Of a stretch of DNA of 64,000 nt, positions 11,781 through 25,915 are shown one piece after another. The translations under genes and the position numbers were made by a program. The DNA comes from Paratinospora sagittata (taxonomy: Eukaryota > Streptophyta > Magnoliopsida > Ranunculales > Menispermaceae). Within the stretch, counting starts at the first letter, position 1. Each line of letters begins with the position of its first letter. Where the stretch lies: assembly GCA_035771175.1 (NCBI GenBank), contig JAYMFD010003403.1:1-64000 (forward strand). The letters run 5' to 3'. The notes under the pieces are model-generated. The model did no database searches and was not told the DNA's origin. It saw only the letters and a program-made list of their open reading frames with translations.

Positions 11781-14134
11781 GAACGATTGCGATCTCTTAA
11801 AAACAAAAAAGAAAAAGAAAAATCATTTAACCCTTAAAAATAACATCTTTTTTGTGAAATCTTTGAACCGAATCACCTCTGGTAGTGCCATGCTCGAGTC
11901 CTTGCACTCTCGCCTGAGCATTTTGTAAATATAAAAAACACAAATTAAGCATTAAAGGAGGTGTTTTGGGGGAAGTCAACGACTTCGGAATTACAAAGGT
12001 TGTGTGCCCTTGCTAACTCGTGCAATCTCTCCAAAAACAAAATAAATTGAATATAATCAATAAAATAATGTGTTCTTAGTAAATTCCGCAACCCAAACCA
12101 ACATTGGGATTGCAATAATTGTGTTTGTGCAGTCTTGCGCGATCTTTCACAAATAAAAGAACAACACAAATTAAGAATTAAAATGAGGTTTATTGGGTAA
12201 TTTTTCTGCCTTTAGCATTACACAGGTTGTGCTCGCCCAGTCTGGTGCGATATCTCAAGAAACATATAAACACTCAATTAAATCATTAAAATAACGTTTT
12301 TTTTTATTATTTTGGAAAAGCCATAACCCAGACCAACTGTGGCATTGCTAAGGTCGTGTCCGTGCCAGACCAACTGTGGCATTGCTTAGGTCGTGTCCGT
12401 GCAGTCTTGCACGATCCTTCGACATTCATAAAAAGCACAAATTAAGCATTAAAGTAGGTTGATTTTGGAGAAAATTACGGCCTTTGCCATTACACGGGTA
12501 GTGCCCGGGCAATTTGCAGCAAGTACTAAAACTTGAAAAACGCAATTGAAGCACTAAAACAATGCTTTCTAGGTGAAATCTTCGACCCAAACCACCATCG
12601 ACTTTGCCATGGTCGCATCTGTGCTGTCTCATTTGATCCTTCTACAAATATAAAAAAACACGAGTTAAGCATTAAAATAAGGTTTTTTTTTGGGGAAATC
12701 AACGGCCCAAGCTTCCTTTGGCACTGCCTAGAACGTACCGGGCCTAATTGGTGCGATCCCTCTAAAGCATAAGAACGACAATTTGAGAATTAGAAATAAC
12801 GATTTTTTAGTGAAACCAACGACCCAAAACCACATTTGGCATTGCCATGGTCGTGTTCGTGCTGTCTCGCAAGTTCTTTATACAAATATAAAATCAAAAA
12901 CCACTAATTAAACATTTATCAAAGTTGTTTTGTGGCGAAATCGGTGCCATTGGCAATGACGTATGTTTTGCCCAGGATCTAGTGTGATCTCTTTAGAAAC
13001 ATAAAAGCACTCAATTTAATCGTTCAAATAACTTTTCTTTTTTATGAAATCTGAGACCAAAACAAACATTGGCATTGCCATGGTTGTGTACAGACAGTCT
13101 TGCGTGATCTCTTTACAAACAAAAAAAGAACAAATTACGCATTAAAATATGGTATTTTTGGTGAAATCAACGCCTATGGCATTACAAAGGTTGTGCTCGA
13201 ACAATATAGTGCGATATGTCTAAAAACATTGAAGTACCCAACTTAACAATTAAAGTAACGTTTTTTTGGTAAAAGATACAATCTTGACCAACCACTGTAT
13301 TGCCACGCTCTCCCTTGCACTCTCGCCCTACCATTCTACAAATATAAGAAACACAAATTAAGCATGTAAATAAGGTGTTTTTGGAGAAATCAGTGCATTT
13401 GACATTACATAGGTTGTGCCCCGGTCAATCTGGTGCGTTCTCTCTAAAAACATAAAAGCACAATTGAAGACCTAAAACAATGTTTTCTTGGTGAAATCTT
13501 CCACTCAAACCACCATTGGCAATGCCATGGTCGTGTCCGTGCAGTCTCACACGATCTTTCTACAGAAAATAAATTAAAACACGTACAGAATTAAAATAAG
13601 ACTTTTTTTCCTTTTTTTTTTGTTAAATCAACAGCCCGAACTACCTTCGGCACGCCTAAAATGTGTCTGGGCACTCTGGTGCCAGATCTCAAAAAATTAT
13701 AAAAAAAAAATTGAAGCACTAAGACAATGTTTTCTTGGTGAAATCTTCGACTTCAACCACCATTGGCAATGCCATGGTCGTGTCCGTGCAATCTCACTCT
13801 ATCTTTCTACAAAAAAAAAAAAAAAAAAAAACATACATGAATTAAAGACTTTTTTTTTTTTTTGCGATATCAATAAGCTGAACTACCTCCGGCATTGCCT
13901 AAACTGGGCACTCTGGTGCGATCTCTCTACAAGTATAAGAATGACACGTTAAGCATTAAAATAACATTTTTTTGGTGAAACCAGCAACCTAAACCACCTT
14001 AGGCATTGACGTGGTCGCGTCCGTGGGGTCTCGCAAGATCTTTCACAAAAACATAAAAAACACAATTTTATTATTAAAATATGTTATTTTTTAGCAAAAC
14101 TCCGCGCCTTTGGCATTTCCCAGGTTAAAACAAG
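11781..14134. repeat. Satellite unit 6 (type b)
   Basis: Length 2,354. Shares the type b markers CCAGATCTC (13682), CATTGACGTGG (near 14003) and TCGCAAGATC (14031) with units 4 and 10, without the private changes of unit 4. Confidence 0.95.
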
Positions 14135-16491
14135 GAACGATTGCGATCTCTTAAAAACAAAAAAGAAAAAGAAAAATCATTTAACCCTTAAAAATAACAT
14201 CTTTTTTGTGAAATCTTTGAACCGAATCACCTCTGGTAGTGCCATGCTCGAGTCCTTGCACTCTCGCCTGAGCATTTTGTAAATATAAAAAACACAAATT
14301 AAGCACTAAAGGAGGTGTTTTGGGGGAAGTCAACGACTTCGGAATTACAAAGGTTGTGTGCCCTTGCTAACTCGTGCAATCTCTCCAAAAACAAAATAAA
14401 TTGAATATAATCAATAAAATAATGTGTTCTTAGTAAATTCCGCAACCCAAACCAACATTGGGATTGCAATAATTGTGTTTGTGCAGTCTTGCGCGATCTT
14501 TCACAAATAAAAGAACAACACAAATTAAGAATTAAAATGAGGTTTATTGGGTAATTTTTCTGCCTTTAGCATTACACAGGTTGTGCTCGCCCAGTCTGGT
14601 GCGATATCTCAAGAAACATATAAACACTCAATTAAATCATTAAAATAACGTTTTTTTTTTATTATTTTGGAAAAGCCATAACCCAGACCAACTGTGGCAT
14701 TGCTAAGGTCGTGTCCGTGCCAGACCAACTGTGGCATTGCTTAGGTCGTGTCCGTGCAGTCTTGCACGATCCTTCGACATTCATAAAAAGCACAAATTAA
14801 GCATTAAAGTAGGTTGATTTTTGAGAAAATTACGGCCTTTGCCATTACACGGGTAGTGCCCGGGCAATTTGCAGCAAGTACTAAAACTTGAAAAACGCAA
14901 TTGAAGCACTAAAACAATGCTTTCTAGGTGAAATCTTCGACCCAAACCACCATCGACTTTGCCATGGTCGCATCTGTGCTGTCTCATTTGATCCTTCAAC
15001 AAATATAAAAAAACACGAGTTAAGCATTAAAATAAGGTTTTTTTTTTGGGAAATCAACGGCCCAAGCTTCCTTTGGCACTGCCTAGAACGTACCGGGCCT
15101 AATTGGTGCGATCCCTCTAAAGCATAAGAACGACAATTTGAGAATTAGAAATAACGATTTTTTAGTGAAACCAACGACCCAAAACCACATTTGGCATTGC
15201 CATGGTCGTGTTCGTGCTGTCTCGCAAGTTCTTTATACAAATATAAAATCAAAAACCACTAATTAAACATTTATCAAAGTTGTTTTGTGGCGAAATCGGT
15301 GCCATTGGCAATGACGTATGTTTTGCCCAGGATCTAGTGTGATCTCTTTAGAAACATAAAAGCACTCAATTTAATCGTTCAAATAACTTTTCTTTTTTAT
15401 GAAATCTGAGACCAAAACAAACATTGGCATTGCCATGGTTGTGTACAGACAGTCTTGCGTGATCTCTTTACAAACAAAAAAAGAACAAATTACGCATTAA
15501 AATATGGTATTTTTGGTGAAATCAACGCCTATGGCATTACAAAGGTTGTGCTCGAACAATATAGTGCGATATGTCTAAAAACATTGAAGTACCCAACTTA
15601 ACAATTAAAGTAACGTTTTTTTGGTAAAAGATACAATCTTGACCAACCACTGTATTGCCACGCTCTCCCTTGCACTCTCGCCCTACCATTCTACAAATAT
15701 AAGAAACACAAATTAAGCATGTAAATAAGGTGTTTTTGGAGAAATCAGTGCATTTGACATTACATAGGTTGTGCCCCGGTCAATCTGGTGCGTTCTCTCT
15801 AAAAACATAAAAGCACAATTGAAGACCTAAAACAATGTTTTCTTGGTGAAATCTTCCACTCAAACCACCATTGGCAATGCCATGGTCGTGTCCGTGCAGT
15901 CTCACACGATCTTTCTACAGAAAATAAATTAAAACACGTACAGAATTAAAATAAGACTTTTTTTCCTTTTTTTTTTGTTAAATCAACAGCCCGAACTACC
16001 TTCGGCACGCCTAAAATGTGTCTGGGCACTCTGGTGCCATATCTCAAAAAATTATAAAAAAAAAATTGAAGCACTAAGACAATGTTTTCTGGGTGAAATC
16101 TTCGACTTCAACCACCATTGGCAATGCCATGGTCGTGTCCGTGCAATCTCACTCTATCTTTCTACAAAAAAAAAAAAAAAAAAAAACATACTTGAATTAA
16201 AGACTTTTTTTTTTTTTTTTGCGATATCGATAAGCTGAACTACCTCCGGCATTGCCTAAACTGGGCACTCTGGTGCGATCTCTCTACAAGTATAAGAATG
16301 ACACGTTAAGCATTAAAATAACATTTTTTTGGTGAAACCAGCAACCTAAACCACCTTAGGCATTGTCGTGGTCGCGTCCGTGGGGTCTCGCACGATCTTT
16401 CACAAAAACATAAAAAACACAATTTAATTATTAAAATATGTTATTTTTTAGCAAAACTCCGCGCCTTTGGCATTTCCCAGGTTAAAACAAG
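14135..16491. repeat. Satellite unit 7 (type c)
   Basis: Length 2,357. Shares CCTTCAACAAATA (near 14993), TTTTCTGGGTG (near 16085), CATACTTGAA (near 16187) and TATCGATAAG (near 16225) with units 5 and 11. Confidence 0.95.
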
Positions 16492-18847
16492 GAACGATTG
16501 CGATCTCTTAAAAACAAAAAAGAAAAAGAAAAATCATTTAACCCTTAAAAATAACATCTTTTTTGTGAAATCTTTGAACCGAATCACCTCTGGTAGTGCC
16601 ATGCTCGAGTCCTTGCACTCTCGCCTGAGCATTTTGTAAATATAAAAAACACAAATTAAGCATTAAAGGAGGTGTTTTGGGGGAAGTCAACGACTTCGGA
16701 ATTACAAAGGTTGTGTGCCCTTGCTAACTCGTGCAATCTCTCCAAAAACAAAATAAATTGAATATAATCAATAAAATAATGTGTTCTTAGTAAATTCCGC
16801 AACCCAAACCAACATTGGGATTGCAATAATTGTGTTTGTGCAGTCTTGCGCGATCTTTCACAAATAAAAGAACAACACAAATTAAGAATTAAAATGAGGT
16901 TTATTGGGTAATTTTTCTGCCTTTAGCATTACACAGGTTGTGCTCGCCCAGTCTGGTGCGATATCTCAAGAAACATATAAACACTCAATTAAATCATTAA
17001 AATAACGTTTTTTTTTATTATTTTGGAAAAGCCATAACCCAGACCAACTGTGGCATTGCTAAGGTCGTGTCCGTGCCAGACCAACTGTGGCATTGCTTAG
17101 GTCGTGTCCGTGCAGTCTTGCACGATCCTTCGACATTCATAAAAAGCACAAATTAAGCATTAAAGTAGGTTGATTTTGGAGAAAATTACGGCCTTTGCCA
17201 TTACACGGGTAGTGCCCGGGCAATTTGCAGCAAGTACTAAAACTTGAAAAACGCAATTGAAGCACTAAAACAATGCTTTCTAGGTGAAATCTTCGACCCA
17301 AACCACCATCGACTTTGCCATGGTCGCATCTGTGCTGTCTCATTTGATCCTTCTACAAATATAAAAAAACACGAGTTAAGCATTAAAATAAGGTTTTTTT
17401 TTGGGGAAATCAACGGCCCAAGCTTCCTTTGGCACTGCCTAGAACGTACCGGGCCTAATTGGTGCGATCCCTCTAAAGCATAAGAACGACAATTTGAGAA
17501 TTAGAAATAACGATTTTTTAGTGAAACCAACGACCCAAAACCACATTTGGCATTGCCATGGTCGTGTTCGTGCTGTCTCGCAAGTTCTTTATACAAATAT
17601 AAAATCAAAAACCACTAATTAAACATTTATCAAAGTTGTTTTGTGGCGAAATCGGTGCCATTGGCAATGACGTATGTTTTGCCCAGGATCTAGTGTGATC
17701 TCTTTAGAAACATAAAAGCACTCAATTTAATCGTTCAAATAACTTTTCTTTTTTATGAAATCTGAGACCAAAACAAACATTGGCATTGCCATGGTTGTGT
17801 ACAGACAGTCTTGCGTGATCTCTTTACAAACAAAAAAAGAACAAATTACGCATTAAAATATGGTATTTTTGGTGAAATCAACGCCTATGGCATTACAAAG
17901 GTTGTGCTCGAACAATATAGTGCGATATGTCTAAAAACATTGAAGTACCCAACTTAACAATTAAAGTAACGTTTTTTTGGTAAAAGATACAATCTTGACC
18001 AACCACTGTATTGCCACGCTCTCCCTTGCACTCTCGCCCTACCATTCTACAAATATAAGAAACACAAATTAAGCATGTAAATAAGGTGTTTTTGGAGAAA
18101 TCAGTGCATTTGACATTACATAGGTTGTGCCCCGGTCAATCTGGTGCGTTCTCTCTAAAAACATAAAAGCACAATTGAAGACCTAAAACAATGTTTTCTT
18201 GGTGAAATCTTCCACTCAAACCACCATTGGCAATGCCATGGTCGTGTCCGTGCAGTCTCACACGATCTTTCTACAGAAAATAAATTAAAACACGTACAGA
18301 ATTAAAATAAGACTTTTTTTCCTTTTCTTTTTGTTAAATCAACAGCCCGAACTACCTTCGGCACGCCTAAAATGTGTCTGGGCACTCTGGTACAATATCT
18401 CCAAAAATTATAAAAAAAAAATTGAAGCACTAAGACAATGTTTTCTTGGTGAAATCTTCGACTTCAACCACCATTGGCAATGCCATGGTCGTGTCCGTGC
18501 AATCTCACTCTATCTTTCTACAAAAAAAAAAAAAAAAAAAAACATACATGAATTAAAGACTTTTTTTTTTTTTTTTGCGATATCAATAAGCTGAACTACC
18601 TCCGGCATTGCCTAAACTGGGCACTCTGGTGCGATCTCTCTACAAGTATAAGAATGACACGTTAAGCATTAAAATAACATTTTTTTGGTGAAACCAGCAA
18701 CCTAAACCACCTTAGGCATTGTCGTGGTCGCGTCCGTGGGGTCTCGCACGATCTTTCACAAAAACATAAAAAACACAATTTTATTATTAAAATATGTTAT
18801 TTTTTAGCAAAACTCCGCGCCTTTGGCATTTCCCAGGTTAAAACAAG
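16492..18847. repeat. Satellite unit 8 (type a)
   Basis: Length 2,356. Type a markers throughout. One private change: CTGGTACAATATC near 18388, where units 1-3 and 9 have CTGGTGCAATATC. Confidence 0.95.
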
Positions 18848-21202
18848 GAACGATTGCGATCTCTTAAAAACAAAAAAGAAAAAGAAAAATCATTTAACCC
18901 TTAAAAATAACATCTTTTTTGTGAAATCTTTGAACCGAATCACCTCTGGTAGTGCCATGCTCGAGTCCTTGCACTCTCGCCTGAGCATTTTGTAAATATA
19001 AAAAACACAAATTAAGCATTAAAGGAGGTGTTTTGGGGGAAGTCAACGACTTCGGAATTACAAAGGTTGTGTGCCCTTGCTAACTCGTGCAATCTCTCCA
19101 AAAACAAAATAAATTGAATATAATCAATAAAATAATGTGTTCTTAGTAAATTCCGCAACCCAAACCAACATTGGGATTGCAATAATTGTGTTTGTGCAGT
19201 CTTGCGCGATCTTTCACAAATAAAAGAACAACACAAATTAAGAATTAAAATGAGGTTTATTGGGTAATTTTTCTGCCTTTAGCATTACACAGGTTGTGCT
19301 CGCCCAGTCTGGTGCGATATCTCAAGAAACATATAAACACTCAATTAAATCATTAAAATAACGTTTTTTTTTATTATTTTGGAAAAGCCATAACCCAGAC
19401 CAACTGTGGCATTGCTAAGGTCGTGTCCGTGCCAGACCAACTGTGGCATTGCTTAGGTCGTGTCCGTGCAGTCTTGCACGATCCTTCGACATTCATAAAA
19501 AGCACAAATTAAGCATTAAAGTAGGTTGATTTTGGAGAAAATTACGGCCTTTGCCATTACACGGGTAGTGCCCGGGCAATTTGCAGCAAGTACTAAAACT
19601 TGAAAAACGCAATTGAAGCACTAAAACAATGCTTTCTAGGTGAAATCTTCGACCCAAACCACCATCGACTTTGCCATGGTCGCATCTGTGCTGTCTCATT
19701 TGATCCTTCTACAAATATAAAAAAACACGAGTTAAGCATTAAAATAAGGTTTTTTTTTGGGGAAATCAACGGCCCAAGCTTCCTTTGGCACTGCCTAGAA
19801 CGTACCGGGCCTAATTGGTGCGATCCCTCTAAAGCATAAGAACGACAATTTGAGAATTAGAAATAACGATTTTTTAGTGAAACCAACGACCCAAAACCAC
19901 ATTTGGCATTGCCATGGTCGTGTTCGTGCTGTCTCGCAAGTTCTTTATACAAATATAAAATCAAAAACCACTAATTAAACATTTATCAAAGTTGTTTTGT
20001 GGCGAAATCGGTGCCATTGGCAATGACGTATGTTTTGCCCAGGATCTAGTGTGATCTCTTTAGAAACATAAAAGCACTCAATTTAATCGTTCAAATAACT
20101 TTTCTTTTTTATGAAATCTGAGACCAAAACAAACATTGGCATTGCCATGGTTGTGTACAGACAGTCTTGCGTGATCTCTTTACAAACAAAAAAAGAACAA
20201 ATTACGCATTAAAATATGGTATTTTTGGTGAAATCAACGCCTATGGCATTACAAAGGTTGTGCTCGAACAATATAGTGCGATATGTCTAAAAACATTGAA
20301 GTACCCAACTTAACAATTAAAGTAACGTTTTTTTGGTAAAAGATACAATCTTGACCAACCACTGTATTGCCACGCTCTCCCTTGCACTCTCGCCCTACCA
20401 TTCTACAAATATAAGAAACACAAATTAAGCATGTAAATAAGGTGTTTTTGGAGAAATCAGTGCATTTGACATTACATAGGTTGTGCCCCGGTCAATCTGG
20501 TGCGTTCTCTCTAAAAACATAAAAGCACAATTGAAGACCTAAAACAATGTTTTCTTGGTGAAATCTTCCACTCAAACCACCATTGGCAATGCCATGGTCG
20601 TGTCCGTGCAGTCTCACACGATCTTTCTACAGAAAATAAATTAAAACACGTACAGAATTAAAATAAGACTTTTTTTCCTTTTCTTTTTGTTAAATCAACA
20701 GCCCGAACTACCTTCGGCACGCCTAAAATGTGTCTGGGCACTCTGGTGCAATATCTCCAAAAATTATAAAAAAAAAATTGAAGCACTAAGACAATGTTTT
20801 CTTGGTGAAATCTTCGACTTCAACCACCATTGGCAATGCCATGGTCGTGTCCGTGCAATCTCACTCTATCTTTCTACAAAAAAAAAAAAAAAAAAAAACA
20901 TACATGAATTAAAGACTTTTTTTTTTTTTTTGCGATATCAATAAGCTGAACTACCTCCGGCATTGCCTAAACTGGGCACTCTGGTGCGATCTCTCTACAA
21001 GTATAAGAATGACACGTTAAGCATTAAAATAACATTTTTTTGGTGAAACCAGCAACCTAAACCACCTTAGGCATTGTCGTGGTCGCGTCCGTGGGGTCTC
21101 GCACGATCTTTCACAAAAACATAAAAAACACAATTTTATTATTAAAATATGTTATTTTTTAGCAAAACTCCGCGCCTTTGGCATTTCCCAGGTTAAAACA
21201 AG
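18848..21202. repeat. Satellite unit 9 (type a)
   Basis: Length 2,355. Matches units 2 and 3 at every diagnostic site I checked. Confidence 0.95.
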
Positions 21203-23557
21203 GAACGATTGCGATCTCTTAAAAACAAAAAAGAAAAAGAAAAATCATTTAACCCTTAAAAATAACATCTTTTTTGTGAAATCTTTGAACCGAATCACCT
21301 CTGGTAGTGCCATGCTCGAGTCCTTGCACTCTCGCCTGAGCATTTTGTAAATATAAAAAACACAAATTAAGCATTAAAGGAGGTGTTTTGGGGGAAGTCA
21401 ACGACTTCGGAATTACAAAGGTTGTGTGCCCTTGCTAACTCGTGCAATCTCTCCAAAAACAAAATAAATTGAATATAATCAATAAAATAATGTGTTCTTA
21501 GTAAATTCCGCAACCCAAACCAACATTGGGATTGCAATAATTGTGTTTGTGCAGTCTTGCGCGATCTTTCACAAATAAAAGAACAACACAAATTAAGAAT
21601 TAAAATGAGGTTTATTGGGTAATTTTTCTGCCTTTAGCATTACACAGGTTGTGCTCGCCCAGTCTGGTGCGATATCTCAAGAAACATATAAACACTCAAT
21701 TAAATCATTAAAATAACGTTTTTTTTTATTATTTTGGAAAAGCCATAACCCAGACCAACTGTGGCATTGCTAAGGTCGTGTCCGTGCCAGACCAACTGTG
21801 GCATTGCTTAGGTCGTGTCCGTGCAGTCTTGCACGATCCTTCGACATTCATAAAAAGCACAAATTAAGCATTAAAGTAGGTTGATTTTGGAGAAAATTAC
21901 GGCCTTTGCCATTACACGGGTAGTGCCCGGGCAATTTGCAGCAAGTACTAAAACTTGAAAAACGCAATTGAAGCACTAAAACAATGCTTTCTAGGTGAAA
22001 TCTTCGACCCAAACCACCATCGACTTTGCCATGGTCGCATCTGTGCTGTCTCATTTGATCCTTCTACAAATATAAAAAAACACGAGTTAAGCATTAAAAT
22101 AAGGTTTTTTTTTGGGGAAATCAACGGCCCAAGCTTCCTTTGGCACTGCCTAGAACGTACCGGGCCTAATTGGTGCGATCCCTCTAAAGCATAAGAACGA
22201 CAATTTGAGAATTAGAAATAACGATTTTTTAGTGAAACCAACGACCCAAAACCACATTTGGCATTGCCATGGTCGTGTTCGTGCTGTCTCGCAAGTTCTT
22301 TATACAAATATAAAATCAAAAACCACTAATTAAACATTTATCAAAGTTGTTTTGTGGCGAAATCGGTGCCATTGGCAATGACGTATGTTTTGCCCAGGAT
22401 CTAGTGTGATCTCTTTAGAAACATAAAAGCACTCAATTTAATCGTTCAAATAACTTTTCTTTTTTATGAAATCTGAGACCAAAACAAACATTGGCATTGC
22501 CATGGTTGTGTACAGACAGTCTTGCGTGATCTCTTTACAAACAAAAAAAGAACAAATTACGCATTAAAATATGGTATTTTTGGTGAAATCAACGCCTATG
22601 GCATTACAAAGGTTGTGCTCGAACAATATAGTGCGATATGTCTAAAAACATTGAAGTACCCAACTTAACAATTAAAGTAACGTTTTTTTGGTAAAAGATA
22701 CAATCTTGACCAACCACTGTATTGCCACGCTCTCCCTTGCACTCTCGCCCTACCATTCTACAAATATAAGAAACACAAATTAAGCATGTAAATAAGGTGT
22801 TTTTGGAGAAATCAGTGCATTTGACATTACATAGGTTGTGCCCCGGTCAATCTGGTGCGTTCTCTCTAAAAACATAAAAGCACAATTGAAGACCTAAAAC
22901 AATGTTTTCTTGGTGAAATCTTCCACTCAAACCACCATTGGCAATGCCATGGTCGTGTCCGTGCAGTCTCACACGATCTTTCTACAGAAAATAAATTAAA
23001 ACACGTACAGAATTAAAATAAGACTTTTTTTCCTTTTTTTTTTGTTAAATCAACAGCCCGAACTACCTTCGGCACGCCTAAAATGTGTCTGGGCACTCTG
23101 GTGCCAGATCTCAAAAAATTATAAAAAAAAAATTGAAGCACTAAGACAATGTTTTCTTGGTGAAATCTTCGACTTCAACCACCATTGGCAATGCCATGGT
23201 CGTGTCCGTGCAATCTCACTCTATCTTTCTACAAAAAAAAAAAAAAAAAAAAACATACATGAATTAAAGACTTTTTTTTTTTTTTTGCGATATCAATAAG
23301 CTGAACTACCTCCGGCATTGCCTAAACTGGGCACTCTGGTGCGATCTCTCTACAAGTATAAGAATGACACGTTAAGCATTAAAATAACATTTTTTTGGTG
23401 AAACCAGCAACCTAAACCACCTTAGGCATTGACGTGGTCGCGTCCGTGGGGTCTCGCAAGATCTTTCACAAAAACATAAAAAACACAATTTTATTATTAA
23501 AATATGTTATTTTTTAGCAAAACTCCGCGCCTTTGGCATTTCCCAGGTTAAAACAAG
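21203..23557. repeat. Satellite unit 10 (type b)
   Basis: Length 2,355. CCAGATCTC near 23104, CATTGACGTGG near 23428 and CTCGCAAGATC near 23453 place it with units 4 and 6. Confidence 0.95.
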
Positions 23558-25915
23558 GAACGATTGCGATCTCTTAAAAACAAAAAAGAAAAAGAAAAAT
23601 CATTTAACCCTTAAAAATAACATCTTTTTTGTGAAATCTTTGAACCGAATCACCTCTGGTAGTGCCATGCTCGAGTCCTTGCACTCTCGCCTGAGCATTT
23701 TGTAAATATAAAAAACACAAATTAAGCACTAAAGGAGGTGTTTTGGGGGAAGTCAACGACTTCGGAATTACAAAGGTTGTGTGCCCTTGCTAACTCGTGC
23801 AATCTCTCCAAAAACAAAATAAATTGAATATAATCAATAAAATAATGTGTTCTTAGTAAATTCCGCAACCCAAACCAACATTGGGATTGCAATAATTGTG
23901 TTTGTGCAGTCTTGCGCGATCTTTCACAAATAAAAGAACAACACAAATTAAGAATTAAAATGAGGTTTATTGGGTAATTTTTCTGCCTTTAGCATTACAC
24001 AGGTTGTGCTCGCCCAGTCTGGTGCGATATCTCAAGAAACATATAAACACTCAATTAAATCATTAAAATAACGTTTTTTTTTTATTATTTTGGAAAAGCC
24101 ATAACCCAGACCAACTGTGGCATTGCTAAGGTCGTGTCCGTGCCAGACCAACTGTGGCATTGCTTAGGTCGTGTCCGTGCAGTCTTGCACGATCCTTCGA
24201 CATTCATAAAAAGCACAAATTAAGCATTAAAGTAGGTTGATTTTTGAGAAAATTACGGCCTTTGCCATTACACGGGTAGTGCCCGGGCAATTTGCAGCAA
24301 GTACTAAAACTTGAAAAACGCAATTGAAGCACTAAAACAATGCTTTCTAGGTGAAATCTTCGACCCAAACCACCATCGACTTTGCCATGGTCGCATCTGT
24401 GCTGTCTCATTTGATCCTTCAACAAATATAAAAAAACACGAGTTAAGCATTAAAATAAGGTTTTTTTTTTGGGAAATCAACGGCCCAAGCTTCCTTTGGC
24501 ACTGCCTAGAACGTACCGGGCCTAATTGGTGCGATCCCTCTAAAGCATAAGAACGACAATTTGAGAATTAGAAATAACGATTTTTTAGTGAAACCAACGA
24601 CCCAAAACCACATTTGGCATTGCCATGGTCGTGTTCGTGCTGTCTCGCAAGTTCTTTATACAAATATAAAATCAAAAACCACTAATTAAACATTTATCAA
24701 AGTTGTTTTGTGGCGAAATCGGTGCCATTGGCAATGACGTATGTTTTGCCCAGGATCTAGTGTGATCTCTTTAGAAACATAAAAGCACTCAATTTAATCG
24801 TTCAAATAACTTTTCTTTTTTATGAAATCTGAGACCAAAACAAACATTGGCATTGCCATGGTTGTGTACAGACAGTCTTGCGTGATCTCTTTACAAACAA
24901 AAAAAGAACAAATTACGCATTAAAATATGGTATTTTTGGTGAAATCAACGCCTATGGCATTACAAAGGTTGTGCTCGAACAATATAGTGCGATATGTCTA
25001 AAAACATTGAAGTACCCAACTTAACAATTAAAGTAACGTTTTTTTGGTAAAAGATACAATCTTGACCAACCACTGTATTGCCACGCTCTCCCTTGCACTC
25101 TCGCCCTACCATTCTACAAATATAAGAAACACAAATTAAGCATGTAAATAAGGTGTTTTTGGAGAAATCAGTGCATTTGACATTACATAGGTTGTGCCCC
25201 GGTCAATCTGGTGCGTTCTCTCTAAAAACATAAAAGCACAATTGAAGACCTAAAACAATGTTTTCTTGGTGAAATCTTCCACTCAAACCACCATTGGCAA
25301 TGCCATGGTCGTGTCCGTGCAGTCTCACACGATCTTTCTACAGAAAATAAATTAAAACACGTACAGAATTAAAATAAGACTTTTTTTCCTTTTTTTTTTG
25401 TTAAATCAACAGCCCGAACTACCTTCGGCACGCCTAAAATGTGTCTGGGCACTCTGGTGCCATATCTCAAAAAATTATAAAAAAAAAATTGAAGCACTAA
25501 GACAATGTTTTCTGGGTGAAATCTTCGACTTCAACCACCATTGGCAATGCCATGGTCGTGTCCGTGCAATCTCACTCTATCTTTCTACAAAAAAAAAAAA
25601 AAAAAAAAAACATACTTGAATTAAAGACTTTTTTTTTTTTTTTTGCGATATCGATAAGCTGAACTGCCTCCGGCATTGCCTAAACTGGGCACTCTGGTGC
25701 GATCTCTCTACAAGTATAAGAATGACACGTTAAGCATTAAAATAACATTTTTTTGGTGAAACCAGCAACCTAAACCACCTTAGGCATTGTCGTGGTCGCG
25801 TCCGTGGGGTCTCGCACGATCTTTCACAAAAACATAAAAAACACAATTTAATTATTAAAATATGTTATTTTTTAGCAAAACTCCGCGCCTTTGGCATTTC
25901 CCAGGTTAAAACAAG
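23558..25915. repeat. Satellite unit 11 (type c)
   Basis: Length 2,358. Carries the full type c set: CCTTCAACAAATA near 24416, TTTTCTGGGTG near 25508, CATACTTGAA at 25611, TATCGATAAG near 25649. Private change: GAACTGCCTCC at 25661. Confidence 0.95.
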
